In this document: positions 7,869 to 16,115 of the stretch, in pieces
How the letters are laid out: the number at the start of each line of letters is the position of its first letter
How positions within the stretch are numbered: position 1 is the stretch's first letter
From: JAMOAW01 sp039908535
Lineage (GTDB): Bacteria > Pseudomonadota > Magnetococcia > Magnetococcales > JADFZT01
NCBI GenBank assembly: GCA_039908535.1
Contig: JAMOAW010000028.1
Location: 1-64,000 of the forward strand
Reading direction: 5' to 3'
Length of the DNA: 64,000 nt
Notes under the pieces: generated by a model
What the model saw: the letters and a program-made list of their open reading frames with translations, nothing else
The model's database searches: none
Told to the model about the DNA's origin: nothing
Made by a program: the position numbers and the translations under genes

Positions 7869-9536
7869 TCACACCTTAATCAACCGCCGAGTAAAGTGCA
7901 ACCGCATGGCCGCCCGTTCTGTTAAGAGATGAAACAAATGGTGTGGACCGGTGGCCACTTGCAGCAATTTATCTAAGTCATGGGCAATTTCCCCATAATA
8001 GACCAATAATCGCTGGTCAAATCGCCCCAAGGCGCGCAACAAAGGGTCTTTACGAAAACGAGACAAAACACGTTGTTCTCCATCTGTAAAGACATTACCG
8101 AGTGAATAATGGACTGCTGAAAAAAGACTGACTTGCCCATCAAAACGGACCATAGGGTCCAAATCAAACTGCTCCCCCTCTAACACCTCCCCGGCCAAAA
8201 CCCGACGCAATAAATCCCGCTCGGCCACATATTCACTGGGATCCAAAAAAGCGGCCCCACCATAGGCATCGATGGTGGAACTCATTAAATGGATGGGGTG
8301 ATCGGGGGCATCGGTTAAGACAAAAAAGGTGTCACGCAAAAGGGGGGCAAACTGAGTGGGTCGCACGGGATGGGATTTTAAACGTGCTGAAGGGTGGATC
8401 TCTACAATTTGCACGCTGCGCCCACGCCGCTCCAACTCTCGTACCAAGCGTCCAAATACCCCATACTTAAAAAAATCTGGGCTAAAGTTCAGGGCATTTT
8501 GTTTATGCAAAAGAGATAGTTGAATCTGTGGAAAGTGTGGAGCACATTCAACAATATTGGCGATAAAGGCGATGGGAACCTTCTCCTTTAACCGCCCGAA
8601 ACCATCCAAAACGATCTCTTGATGAAATTCATCAAAGCTAATCTGTAACACCACCTGTGTTGGACAAGCCTGGGGGGGACGTTGTTTCACCACCCGATCA
8701 AAAAGGGCAAAAGTCTGACGGGTTGCCGTACTCGACTTGGCAAATGCCCCATTGAGCAAAATGGCAAAAACAGCGACTTGGTCCATCGAAGCGATGGCCT
8801 GCGCAAAGCCAGAAATCTCCCCAGAAAGATCTCCACCCGTAAAAAGAACATTGTGAGTCAACCGATTTACACCGGCATAAAGAGAAGAAGGATCAGCCAC
8901 TTTTTTTAAAGGGGTCCGCCACAAGAACATGCAATGGCGACACGCCTGAGAACAGGCCATGACCGGAATCATCCCAACCTTAGCAAAACGCATCTCCTTT
9001 TCCGTTCCTGGATCGGCAAGGAGATCCACCAAAGCCAACCGCTGCTGATCCTCCTCCCCCAATATCTCTTGAAAGACCATCTTTTGATAGCGGCGGGCCT
9101 TTTGTATCTCTTCCTTGGAACAACAAGGTCGCATCCCCTTTTCCTGCCAGTCGAGCAATACCTGCTGGACCAAAAGAGCCACATCCCCCTGACAACGACT
9201 TAAACGCTCCTCTACCCACCCTTTTTGCGATTCAGCACTTTGAACGTGGTGCCAATAGACCACATAACTTTGCACAAAAGCGGCGCGATCTGGAGAAGTT
9301 AAAAGAAGTTCCGTCAAATAGGCATGAGCTGGATTTTTAGAAATTTCTAAAACCTCGGCACGATATTTGGGATGCACCTGAAATTGCAACCAGTCGAAGG
9401 CAAAGAGATACCCTGCCAATGAATTTTCTATCCCTATAGCGCGTTGCTCCTGATAAAACCGATTGACTGCCGCTAAAAAGGCGCGGCGTTTGGTCCAGAT
9501 GTACTCCTGCTTCAACTGGTCATTCTGTTTTTGCAT
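7869..9536 (-). CDS. Uncharacterised radical SAM-like protein
   Basis: A 555-residue cytoplasmic protein. The motif CSQACRHC (CX3CX2C, about residues 197-204) matches the 4Fe-4S cluster signature of radical SAM enzymes. It is followed by LFTGGDL, which could be the SAM-binding glycine motif. The roughly 190 residues before the motif are helical with no recognised domain, and the C-terminal 150 residues are unassigned, so this is not one of the common named members (not BioB, MiaB, HemN or MoaA). A second cysteine pair (RPCCSKEE, about residue 138) lies in the N-terminal part. Reaction and substrate are unknown. Its downstream neighbour on the same strand is a TIGR04283-type glycosyltransferase, a family often found beside radical SAM genes, which hints at a shared pathway. 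Confidence 0.7.
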   Translation of the reverse strand: MQKQNDQLKQEYIWTKRRAFLAAVNRFYQEQRAIGIENSLAGYLFAFDWLQFQVHPKYRAEVLEISKNPAHAYLTELLLTSPDRAAFVQSYVVYWHHVQSAESQKGWVEERLSRCQGDVALLVQQVLLDWQEKGMRPCCSKEEIQKARRYQKMVFQEILGEEDQQRLALVDLLADPGTEKEMRFAKVGMIPVMACSQACRHCMFLWRTPLKKVADPSSLYAGVNRLTHNVLFTGGDLSGEISGFAQAIASMDQVAVFAILLNGAFAKSSTATRQTFALFDRVVKQRPPQACPTQVVLQISFDEFHQEIVLDGFGRLKEKVPIAFIANIVECAPHFPQIQLSLLHKQNALNFSPDFFKYGVFGRLVRELERRGRSVQIVEIHPSARLKSHPVRPTQFAPLLRDTFFVLTDAPDHPIHLMSSTIDAYGGAAFLDPSEYVAERDLLRRVLAGEVLEGEQFDLDPMVRFDGQVSLFSAVHYSLGNVFTDGEQRVLSRFRKDPLLRALGRFDQRLLVYYGEIAHDLDKLLQVATGPHHLFHLLTERAAMRLHFTRRLIKV

Positions 9537-9564
9537 CCTATTGATTCCCCATCAAAACATAGTG

Positions 9565-9640
9565 CTCTGTGTGCAAAAAAGTCGAAAACAAAACCCTGGG
9601 GGATGAATCCCCCAGACCCCCTCTTTTTTTTCAGAACTAA
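9565..9640 (-). repeat. Type I hairpin repeat, copy 3 (SL2 half only)
   Basis: AAAACCCTGGGGGATGAATCCCCCAGACCCCCTC followed by T8, i.e. the SL2 module read in the minus orientation. It lies between the start of the radical SAM gene and the end of the glycosyltransferase region. Confidence 0.85.
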
Positions 9641-9795
9641 GTCAATACATAAAACCAAAACCTTGTTCCCTGAAACCAGACCCATCCCAAAAAGGCCAGC
9701 ACCCCATCCAACACCCCCCAAGCCAAAACGGGTTGCACCAAACAATCATAACCGAGGAGAAACAAACCCCGCGTTCGCGCCCCACAGGTGATCAT
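9637..9795 (-). other. Possible continuation of glycosyltransferase reading frame
   Basis: A 52-codon hydrophobic frame (start MITCGARTRGLFLLGYD, ending FWFYVLT) whose ATG overlaps the glycosyltransferase stop in an ATGA. It is read in the frame reached if the T tract before the stop (CTTTTTTTGG) changed length: the joined protein would read SLFLDMITCGARTRG. It may be the original C-terminus of the glycosyltransferase, separated by a homopolymer slip or sequencing error, or a small translationally coupled membrane peptide. Either way the reading is tentative. Confidence 0.35.
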
Positions 9796-10658
9796 ATCCA
9801 AAAAAAGAAAAGGCTGCCAAAGCGCAGGGCCACTTTCCAGCCAGCCTGTTGATTTAAACGATGCAAGAGTTGCACATAAGGCATGAGATTTAATCGCTCT
9901 GTTTGCTCTTGGCTTTTATATAATTCTGGTGCTAAAAATAAAAATTCCTGGAAACCGATGGCAAGACAAGCCAAAATAAGCGCATTCAAAATTTGACGTC
10001 GAGCCAACCCCTCTTGTTCAAAACGCCGGGCTGAGGTGGAAATAGACCCAGGCAAGGTGATCAACATCCCCTTTTGGCGAATTTGTATGGCCATTTGTCG
10101 ATCTTCAAGAAAGGAAAACCTCTGATCGAAACCACCGAGCTGCTGAAAAAAAGAGCGCGACAGCCACAACCCCTGATCCCCATTATAACACTCCGGGCGG
10201 TTAAGTTGGCTTTTTTTTTCATAAAAACGATAGGCAAGCTCAGCCCCCGGCTTTTGTCGCCGAAATTGGATGGAAAAATGGCCTGCGATTGGTACAGGAT
10301 GGCACTGCGCACGCCTTTTTTCCATAGTCAGGTAGGCTTGCTGCAAAAGATTTTCTGTATGCAGTCGGCTATCCGCATGCAAAAACAGCAGCTCTTCGCA
10401 GGTGGCATGCTGTGCTCCTGTATTCATCTGCACCCCGCGCCCCCGCGCCGAGTTCAGCCAATGCACTCCGGGAAAGGCCGCCTGTTCCTGGTTGAGGGAT
10501 CTCGACCCCCCATCAACGACAATAATTTCAAGAGTAAGCCCCACTTGTCTTTGCAAATCCGCCAGCAATTCATGCAGGCAGGCTTTCTCATGCCATGTTG
10601 GAATAATCACCGTAAGACCGGGCAACTCTGCACGATAGGAAGGAACAGTTAATGCCAT
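9792..10658 (-). CDS. Family 2 glycosyltransferase, TIGR04283-like
   Basis: GT-A fold transferase with the nucleotide-binding region LTVIIPTWHEKACLHELL, VVDGGSRS and the subgroup-specific run GRGVQMNTGAQHA and LLFLHADSRL. These mark the family annotated as rSAM/selenodomain-associated transferase 2. The open frame extends upstream to 10757, but that part overlaps the divergent thioredoxin-fold gene. The ATG at 10658 has AGGA 8 bases upstream and gives 288 residues. The ATG shares CATG with the start of the divergent gene. The C-terminus ends abruptly at a T tract (GSLFFFWI), see the adjoining frame. Substrate unknown. The radical SAM gene downstream may act in the same pathway. Confidence 0.85.
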   Translation of the reverse strand: MALTVPSYRAELPGLTVIIPTWHEKACLHELLADLQRQVGLTLEIIVVDGGSRSLNQEQAAFPGVHWLNSARGRGVQMNTGAQHATCEELLFLHADSRLHTENLLQQAYLTMEKRRAQCHPVPIAGHFSIQFRRQKPGAELAYRFYEKKSQLNRPECYNGDQGLWLSRSFFQQLGGFDQRFSFLEDRQMAIQIRQKGMLITLPGSISTSARRFEQEGLARRQILNALILACLAIGFQEFLFLAPELYKSQEQTERLNLMPYVQLLHRLNQQAGWKVALRFGSLFFFWI

Positions 10659-11037
10659 GCCAAAATTCCTGACCAAACTCGCCTGTTTTGGATTATCCAT
10701 ATTCTGGTTACAAACGGTCCAGGCCGAACCCCTGGGACGCCTTCTGCTCTTCACCACAGAGGATTGCTCCTACTGTCAGGCATTTATGACCGACGTGGGA
10801 AATGGTTATTCTAAAACAATTGTCGGGCAACAACTACCTATGTTACAAATAGACAAACAGGCTCCTCCTAAAATCTATGCCGATCTCGCTAAAGAGTTAC
10901 CCCTTGTTCCTGCCTTTATTATTCAAAACATGTCAGGTATAGAACAAACGCGCTTTTTAGGATACGGTAGTGAAGATTTATTTTGGGACAAATTGGAATC
11001 CGCACTGCTTCTATTGCGCACCGACACTCCAAAATAA
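10657..11037 (+). CDS. Periplasmic thioredoxin-fold protein
   Basis: A signal peptide (MPKFLTKLACFGLSIFWLQ, cut after VQA) is followed by a short thioredoxin-like domain, RLLLFTTEDCSYCQAF, with a CSYC redox site near residue 37, and PLVPAFII, which supplies the cis-proline position. At 126 residues it is small for DsbA and closer to SoxW or TlpA-type thiol proteins. It is probably a periplasmic disulfide reductant or oxidant. AGGAAGGA lies 12 bases before the ATG. It is transcribed divergently from the glycosyltransferase with overlapping start codons (CATG). Confidence 0.75.
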   Translation: MPKFLTKLACFGLSIFWLQTVQAEPLGRLLLFTTEDCSYCQAFMTDVGNGYSKTIVGQQLPMLQIDKQAPPKIYADLAKELPLVPAFIIQNMSGIEQTRFLGYGSEDLFWDKLESALLLLRTDTPK

Positions 11038-11040
11038 ATT

Positions 11041-11158
11041 TATGTATCGAAAAACTGCCCCCAAAGCTCTTGGTTCCTAAAAAAAAGAGGGGGTCTGAGG
11101 GATTCATCCCCCAGGTTCTGGCTGTTAATTTTTTTTTTGCCCGTAGGGCATTATATTC
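11041..11158 (+). repeat. Type I hairpin repeat, copy 4
   Basis: ATGTATCG, a decayed SL1 (CTGCCCCCAAAGCTCTTGG), intact A8 tract and a slightly decayed SL2 (CTGAGGGATTCATCCCCCAG), a T tract, GCCCGTAGGGC and ATTATATTC. It ends 27 bases before the ftsY start. Confidence 0.88.
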
Positions 11159-11184
11159 TTTCACCCAACCAGGATATAAATTCT

Positions 11185-12096
11185 ATGTCGTTGTTCGAAC
11201 GGTTTAAAACAGGCTTACAAAAAACCCGGGAAGGGTTTACCAAAAAACTGGATTTTATCCTTTCTGGCGGGAAGGTGGACGACAAACTCCTGGAAGAGCT
11301 TGAATCTCTTTTGATTACAGGAGATTTTGGCGTTGAAACCACGGAGTTATTGCTAGAAGAGACCAAAAAACGCATGAAGGCACAATTCAAAGTGGATGCG
11401 ACCGAATTTCGCGCCCTCTTGCAAGAGGTGGTTCTCGAACGAATGATCGCCCGTCAAACCCCCTGGATCGAGGCAAAAGTCGCCCCGCATGTCATTTTAG
11501 TGGTGGGTGTCAACGGTGTCGGCAAAACAACCACCATCGGAAAATTGGCTTATTTATTACAAAACAAAAAGAAAAAAGTTCTTCTTGCCGCAGGCGATAC
11601 CTTTCGCGCTGCGGCTGTCAGCCAATTGCAGGTTTGGGGCAATCGAGCGGGGTGTCGGGTAATCGCCCAAGATCAAAACGCCGACAGTGCCTCGGTCATC
11701 TTTGATGCCCATACCGCTGCCCGCGCCCGAGAGATGGATTATCTGATTGCCGATACCGCAGGTCGCCTGCATACCAAGGTCAATCTTATGGAAGAGTTAA
11801 AAAAAATCAAACGGGTTTTACAACGCCAGGACCTCCACGCTCCCCACGACACCCTTCTTGTTCTGGATGCCACGACAGGTCAAAACGCCTTAAGTCAGGT
11901 GCAAAAATTTCATCAGGAGATCGGCTTGACCGGTCTGATTGTAACCAAGCTGGATGGAACGGCCAAAGGCGGGGTAGTGGTTGGTTTGAGTGAACAATTA
12001 AATTTACCCATCCGATTTATCGGTGTTGGCGAAAAGATAGACGATCTTAAGACATTCCAGGCCAACGACTTTGTTGCGGCCCTCTTCTCACACTGA
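11185..12096 (+). CDS. ftsY: Signal recognition particle receptor FtsY
   Basis: FtsY is the membrane-associated SRP GTPase that receives ribosome-nascent chain complexes and hands them to the Sec translocon. The NG domain is complete: N-domain helices, then GVNGVGKTTTIGKLA (P-loop, about residues 110-124), DTFRAAAVSQL, ADTAGR, TKLDGTAKGG and IGVGEKIDDL. At 303 residues it lacks the long acidic A domain of the E. coli protein. AGGA lies 10 bases before the ATG at 11185. The open frame extends upstream into the repeat at 11137 and should not be taken as coding. Confidence 0.97.
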   Translation: MSLFERFKTGLQKTREGFTKKLDFILSGGKVDDKLLEELESLLITGDFGVETTELLLEETKKRMKAQFKVDATEFRALLQEVVLERMIARQTPWIEAKVAPHVILVVGVNGVGKTTTIGKLAYLLQNKKKKVLLAAGDTFRAAAVSQLQVWGNRAGCRVIAQDQNADSASVIFDAHTAARAREMDYLIADTAGRLHTKVNLMEELKKIKRVLQRQDLHAPHDTLLVLDATTGQNALSQVQKFHQEIGLTGLIVTKLDGTAKGGVVVGLSEQLNLPIRFIGVGEKIDDLKTFQANDFVAALFSH

Positions 12097-12108
12097 TATA
12101 CGGCTGCT

Positions 12109-14277
12109 ATGAAAAATATCCCTTTTAAAACACATTGTCATTTACTTGTTTGCACCATATGCGCCGTTTTTTTTTCAGCCCCCTTGGCCCAGGCCACCAA
12201 CGATCCTGGGAACTCCTTCGCGTCTTTATTCGCAAAACTCCAATCAGACCCAATGGCACCCGAACTATTCAACCGTTCCAAATGGCCGAAGGACGATTTT
12301 CTCGCCTCTTACCTTGAATTGGAACTTTTATTACGTGCCAAAAAAAACACCACTGTGGAAGAACTTCTACATTTTTTAGAACGCTGGCCAAAGCATGCCC
12401 AAGCCGAACAAGTTCGACAAGCCATTGATAAAAAGATCATCTTTCATGAAAATGATTTGGAATCTCTTGCTTGGTATGAACAACGTGCGCCCAAAACATA
12501 TATGGCGCGCAGCCATTTTATTAAAATATTGGTCAATTTAAACCAAGTGTTGCGGGCACGTCCTCTTTGGATGGCACTCTACCGTGATGGCGTCACCCTG
12601 GATCTACCCACACCAGCATACTCCCTTTTTATGAACGACATCACCCCTGCTGACCAAGAAGCCCGGGCCATTGCCTTTTTAAAATCCAATAAAAGCGATC
12701 TTTTTCAAAAACAGTTGGATCTTTTACCCATCCATCGTCGTCCCTATCTCAAGGCGTTGGCATCGGCCATGGCGGTTGATAAAAAGACATTCAATACCCT
12801 GCTGCCAACCTTATCCCCGGAAGACGCCAAATCCCCACAACTTTGGGCAGAGCGGCTCAATGGATTGTATAAAAAGGGTCTTTACCAAGAGGCAAAGGCC
12901 ATACTCTCCTCTCCAGAAGGGGCCTATGCCACACCAGAGATACTGCATCGAGTCCGTTATTATATTGGTCGTGATGATCTTTTTTTCAAACAAAACCTTA
13001 AAAGTGCTTATGAACTTTTTCAAGCCAATGCCCTGGAGGCCGGTTCTAAACTTCCTGACTCCCTGTGGCTTTTTGCCTGGAGTGCGTATCAACTCAACAA
13101 TAAACAGATTGCTCTCGAATATCTTCTTGATCAAGCCGTTGAAGCCAAGTCCGACTTGCATCGCAGCCAAGCGGCCTACTGGGCGGCCCATTTGATTCAA
13201 AGCGGTGCCAATCCAGAGATGGGAGAACAAGAACGGCGTGCTTGGTTGACCTATGCGGCCCGTTTTCCCGCCGCCTTTTATGGTTTGCTGGCCGAAGAGG
13301 AGCTAACCGGCAAGCTGACCCCACCACCCGCCGCGGAACTTTCTTGTCCCCAAGAAGATCAGCCCCCAGAATTAAAACAACGGGTGCAACAAATGGAAAG
13401 CCTACGCACGGTTGGCCGAGATACTTATATTCCTGCAGAAATTGATCAGGTTGCCAAAGATCTTGGGTTATCCACCCAACGGCGCATCTGCTTGGCAGAC
13501 TATTTTGGTGCCATTTACCCCTTGATCCGCTTGGGAGAGCAATATCGACTTGAACCCCAAGGTCAAACGAACCTTCATGCCCTTTACCCCATTCCAAAAA
13601 AGTGGCAACCTCTGACAGGATGGCGTCTTACCCCAGACTTAATTTGGGGGATGGCCCGTCAGGAAAGCCTTTTTATTACCCATAATAAATCTTCTGTTGG
13701 TGCCAAAGGATTGCTGCAATTGATGCCAGCCACAGCCAAAGGAGAGGCTGAACGCTTAAATCTTCCTCCGGCAACACCAACCCGACTGGAACAACCCAAC
13801 TATAACCTAACCTTGGGGCAATCCTACCTAGAACAGATGCTCATGCGCTATGACGGCGACTTGGTATTGGCCACCATTGCCTATAATGCCGGTCCTGGTC
13901 GAGCCGATAAATGGCGGCCGAAAAGAGAAGAGCAATCCACCATCGACTTTTTAGAGGGAATCCCCATCACCGAAACCCGCAACTATGTCCAACGGGTCAT
14001 CCATGGACACATTATTTACAGCCTACAAATGAACGGTCAGGCCTCTATTCTGGCCGATTTAGCCAAAGGCCGCCCGGACGGCATTAAACGCTACGTGACG
14101 ACCAACTGGAGTCCAAATTCACCCCCTAAGGTTACCATTCCATTCTCGGAACCAATTGAAGTAACTCCAAAAAAAATAATTTCAACACCAAAAATAACGA
14201 TAACTAAGCCTATTAAGAATACGACCACCGGAGAAAATTCTCTCTCTAAAGTGAAACCAAAAAAAAGGCCGCACTAA
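12109..14277 (+). CDS. slt: Soluble lytic murein transglycosylase
   Basis: Cleaves the MurNAc-GlcNAc bond in peptidoglycan with formation of 1,6-anhydro muropeptides. A signal peptide (about residues 1-29, ending LAQA) is followed by a long helical superhelix of about 450 residues, as in Slt70, and a C-terminal SLT domain: GMARQESLFITHNKSSVGAKG (catalytic Glu in RQES), LLQLMPATA, IAYNAGPGRADKW, TRNYVQRV. After the catalytic domain there is a lysine-, threonine- and proline-rich tail of about 50 residues. Located in the periplasm. It starts 12 bases after ftsY, so co-transcription is likely. Confidence 0.92.
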   Translation: MKNIPFKTHCHLLVCTICAVFFSAPLAQATNDPGNSFASLFAKLQSDPMAPELFNRSKWPKDDFLASYLELELLLRAKKNTTVEELLHFLERWPKHAQAEQVRQAIDKKIIFHENDLESLAWYEQRAPKTYMARSHFIKILVNLNQVLRARPLWMALYRDGVTLDLPTPAYSLFMNDITPADQEARAIAFLKSNKSDLFQKQLDLLPIHRRPYLKALASAMAVDKKTFNTLLPTLSPEDAKSPQLWAERLNGLYKKGLYQEAKAILSSPEGAYATPEILHRVRYYIGRDDLFFKQNLKSAYELFQANALEAGSKLPDSLWLFAWSAYQLNNKQIALEYLLDQAVEAKSDLHRSQAAYWAAHLIQSGANPEMGEQERRAWLTYAARFPAAFYGLLAEEELTGKLTPPPAAELSCPQEDQPPELKQRVQQMESLRTVGRDTYIPAEIDQVAKDLGLSTQRRICLADYFGAIYPLIRLGEQYRLEPQGQTNLHALYPIPKKWQPLTGWRLTPDLIWGMARQESLFITHNKSSVGAKGLLQLMPATAKGEAERLNLPPATPTRLEQPNYNLTLGQSYLEQMLMRYDGDLVLATIAYNAGPGRADKWRPKREEQSTIDFLEGIPITETRNYVQRVIHGHIIYSLQMNGQASILADLAKGRPDGIKRYVTTNWSPNSPPKVTIPFSEPIEVTPKKIISTPKITITKPIKNTTTGENSLSKVKPKKRPH

Positions 14278-14336
14278 AAGGACCAATGAATTAAATTTTC
14301 TCCTTACGAAAAACTTGTGAACCTAAAAAAAATGGA

Positions 14337-14361
14337 TTAATCTAAGATGAGGTTAGATTAA
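14337..14361. promoter_or_regulatory. Inverted repeat upstream of dapA
   Basis: A perfect 9-base inverted repeat, TTAATCTAA and TTAGATTAA, separated by GATGAGG, 44 bases before the dapA start. It could be an operator for a dimeric regulator or an mRNA hairpin. There is no T tract directly after it. Confidence 0.45.
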
Positions 14362-14404
14362 GATTCATTTTATCACTAGAAAACACATAAAAAAGAGTAT
14401 CGTC

Positions 14405-15310
14405 ATGCCAGTTTGTACTGCAACAAAATTTAATGGCGTCATGACAGCCCTCATCACCCCATTTAAAGAGAATGGCGTAGATTGGATGGCCTTAGATCGC
14501 CTGATTGATTTCCAAATTGATCAAGGCATTCATGGCATCATCCCATGTGGGACCACAGGCGAGTCGGCCACCTTAAGCCATGAAGAACATCGGCAAGTGA
14601 TCCGTTATGTGGTCGAAAGGGTGCATGGTCGAATTCCCATCATCGCTGGAACAGGATCAAATTCCACCTATGAAACAATCGAATTAACCCAATCAGCCCG
14701 CCAAGCCGGTGCAGATGGTGCCCTGCTGATCACCCCCTATTATAACAAACCTACCCAGGAGGGACTCTATCAGCACTATAAGGCCGTCTCTGACGCGGTC
14801 CCAGAATTACCATTGGTGCTGTATAATGTTCCTTCCCGCACATCAATCTCTCTGGAACTCAACACCATACAACGCCTATCTCAGTTGGATAATATCGTTT
14901 CCATCAAAGAAGCGACGGCCAACATGGAGTTTGCCTCTAAAATCAAAATGGCGTGCCAAGATAGACTCACCCTTCTTTCTGGAGACGATGCCACCTTTTT
15001 ACCCTTTTTAGCCATTGGTGGTCATGGCGTCATTTCGGTGGCTACCAATGTGGCACCGGCATGGATGGTCAACATTTGGGAAGCTTGGCATCGTGGTGAT
15101 TGGAACACCGCTCGCAATACCCATGAGGCCTTATTAAAACTCAATGGTTTACTCTTTTGCGAAACAAACCCAATTCCAGTCAAAGCCGCCGCTGAAATGC
15201 TCGGTTTGTGTGGAGGTGACATTCGTTTACCCCTTACCCCACTCTCCCACGCCCACCGAGATAAATTGCGTCAAGCTCTGACGGAACTTGGGCTCATCGT
15301 TCAAAAATAA
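14405..15310 (+). CDS. dapA: 4-hydroxy-tetrahydrodipicolinate synthase
   Basis: Condenses pyruvate with aspartate semialdehyde, the first committed step of lysine and diaminopimelate synthesis. The TIM-barrel lyase signatures are present: ALITPFKENGVDW, PCGTTGESATLSHEEH, ITPYYNKPTQEGLYQHY (catalytic Tyr), VLYNVPSRT and the Schiff-base lysine in VSIKEATA (about residue 162). The 301 residues are a typical length. It stands between the transglycosylase and a cytochrome gene, and is likely transcribed on its own because an inverted repeat lies upstream. Confidence 0.97.
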   Translation: MPVCTATKFNGVMTALITPFKENGVDWMALDRLIDFQIDQGIHGIIPCGTTGESATLSHEEHRQVIRYVVERVHGRIPIIAGTGSNSTYETIELTQSARQAGADGALLITPYYNKPTQEGLYQHYKAVSDAVPELPLVLYNVPSRTSISLELNTIQRLSQLDNIVSIKEATANMEFASKIKMACQDRLTLLSGDDATFLPFLAIGGHGVISVATNVAPAWMVNIWEAWHRGDWNTARNTHEALLKLNGLLFCETNPIPVKAAAEMLGLCGGDIRLPLTPLSHAHRDKLRQALTELGLIVQK

Positions 15311-15395
15311 GAATAGATCGCATTTTTTTTTGAACAATTCTTAGAATCATCTTGCAATTTTTATAAAAAAGTTTCTAAATAGTAGGTAAACCGGT

Positions 15396-15421
15396 GAAGA
15401 GTGGTCATACGATCACTCTTC
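15396..15421 (+). promoter_or_regulatory. Hairpin in the leader of the cytochrome c gene
   Basis: GAAGAGTGGTC and GATCACTCTTC form an 11-base stem with loop ATAC (one G-T pair), 32 bases before the cytochrome c start. It may stabilise the 5' end of the mRNA or serve as an operator. No run of T follows. Confidence 0.45.
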
Positions 15422-15453
15422 AATGAATGTTATAACTCAACATGGAGAAATTG

Positions 15454-15849
15454 ATGAAAATGCACAAGCTGATCATTGCGGCTGCCTTCCTGGCGCTTCC
15501 TTTCATGGCCAATTCTGCTCTTGCTGGTGATGCCGCTAAAGGCAAAGAAATTGTTGACAAGCAATGCACCACGTGCCATACGTTTGCAGAACAATTTGCT
15601 AAAAAGGGTAAATTAGGTCCAGCCTTTATGACCTCTCCTGCTGGACAAAAAGCGGGTATCTCACCCGATTTTAAATATTCTGCTGGCATGAAAAAGGTCA
15701 TTACAGATGGTCTGATGTGGACGGACGAAAATCTTGATAAACTCCTGACCAAGCCCAGTGATTTAATCAAAGGTACAGCTATGGCCTTCCCAGGTATCAA
15801 GGAAGCTGACAAACGGGCCGATGTGATCGCCTTCTTAAAATCTTTTTAA
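15454..15849 (+). CDS. Periplasmic class I cytochrome c
   Basis: A small electron carrier. Signal peptide MKMHKLIIAAAFLALPF, cut after SALA. The haem-binding motif is CTTCH (about residues 36-40), and the distal methionine ligand is in GTAMAFPG. The 131-residue length and the GLMWTDENLDKLLTKP segment resemble the cytochrome c2/c550 group of alphaproteobacteria. The start is set at 15454 because GGAG at 15443 lies 6 bases upstream. An in-frame ATG at 15442 overlaps that site. A strong hairpin terminator follows the stop. It may feed electrons to or from the membrane cytochrome encoded next. Confidence 0.92.
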   Translation: MKMHKLIIAAAFLALPFMANSALAGDAAKGKEIVDKQCTTCHTFAEQFAKKGKLGPAFMTSPAGQKAGISPDFKYSAGMKKVITDGLMWTDENLDKLLTKPSDLIKGTAMAFPGIKEADKRADVIAFLKSF

Positions 15850-15860
15850 GATTAGCCAAG

Positions 15861-15901
15861 ACGTTGGGGACGGGAAACCGCCCCCAACCCTATTTTTTTT
15901 G
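15861..15901 (+). terminator. Rho-independent terminator of cytochrome c gene
   Basis: GTTGGGGACGG and CCGCCCCCAAC around a GAAA loop, then CCTA and a run of nine T. The stem resembles a diverged SL1 of the intergenic repeat family, so the terminator may itself be an old repeat copy. Confidence 0.8.
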
Positions 15902-16115
15902 TCTCTCAATCCTCTTTATCTCATAGAGTATCGTAAGATACCCCCCTAAAATTCCACTTTTATTTTAAATTATTATACTGAAATATATATTTTCTTGATG
16001 GTGTTTGTTCGACAGCAATGCTACCATTTTCTCTTTTCGATTGGTGAATACCATTCTCCAACCTTGAGGTGAGGAGTACAACTTTTTGCCAAAAGGGCAT
16101 ACGGTTTATTCATAA

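Noticed and set aside
7663..7932. Open frames running through repeats (here and at about 9531, 10983, 32721, 46576, 48473, 56306, 56709, 63003) encoding peptides like QDLGGRRTAPQSP and KKKRGSGGFIPQGF
   Set aside because: They follow the repeat wherever it lies. Small length changes shift them between frames (GGRRTAPQ versus GGGEPPPN), and they have no ribosome sites, so they reflect base composition and not a protein family.
15861..15901. Another full copy of the type I repeat after the cytochrome gene
   Set aside because: Only an SL1-like stem with T tract is present; there is no SL2, no GCCC-GGGC terminus and no ATGTATCGG end, so it is listed as a terminator.
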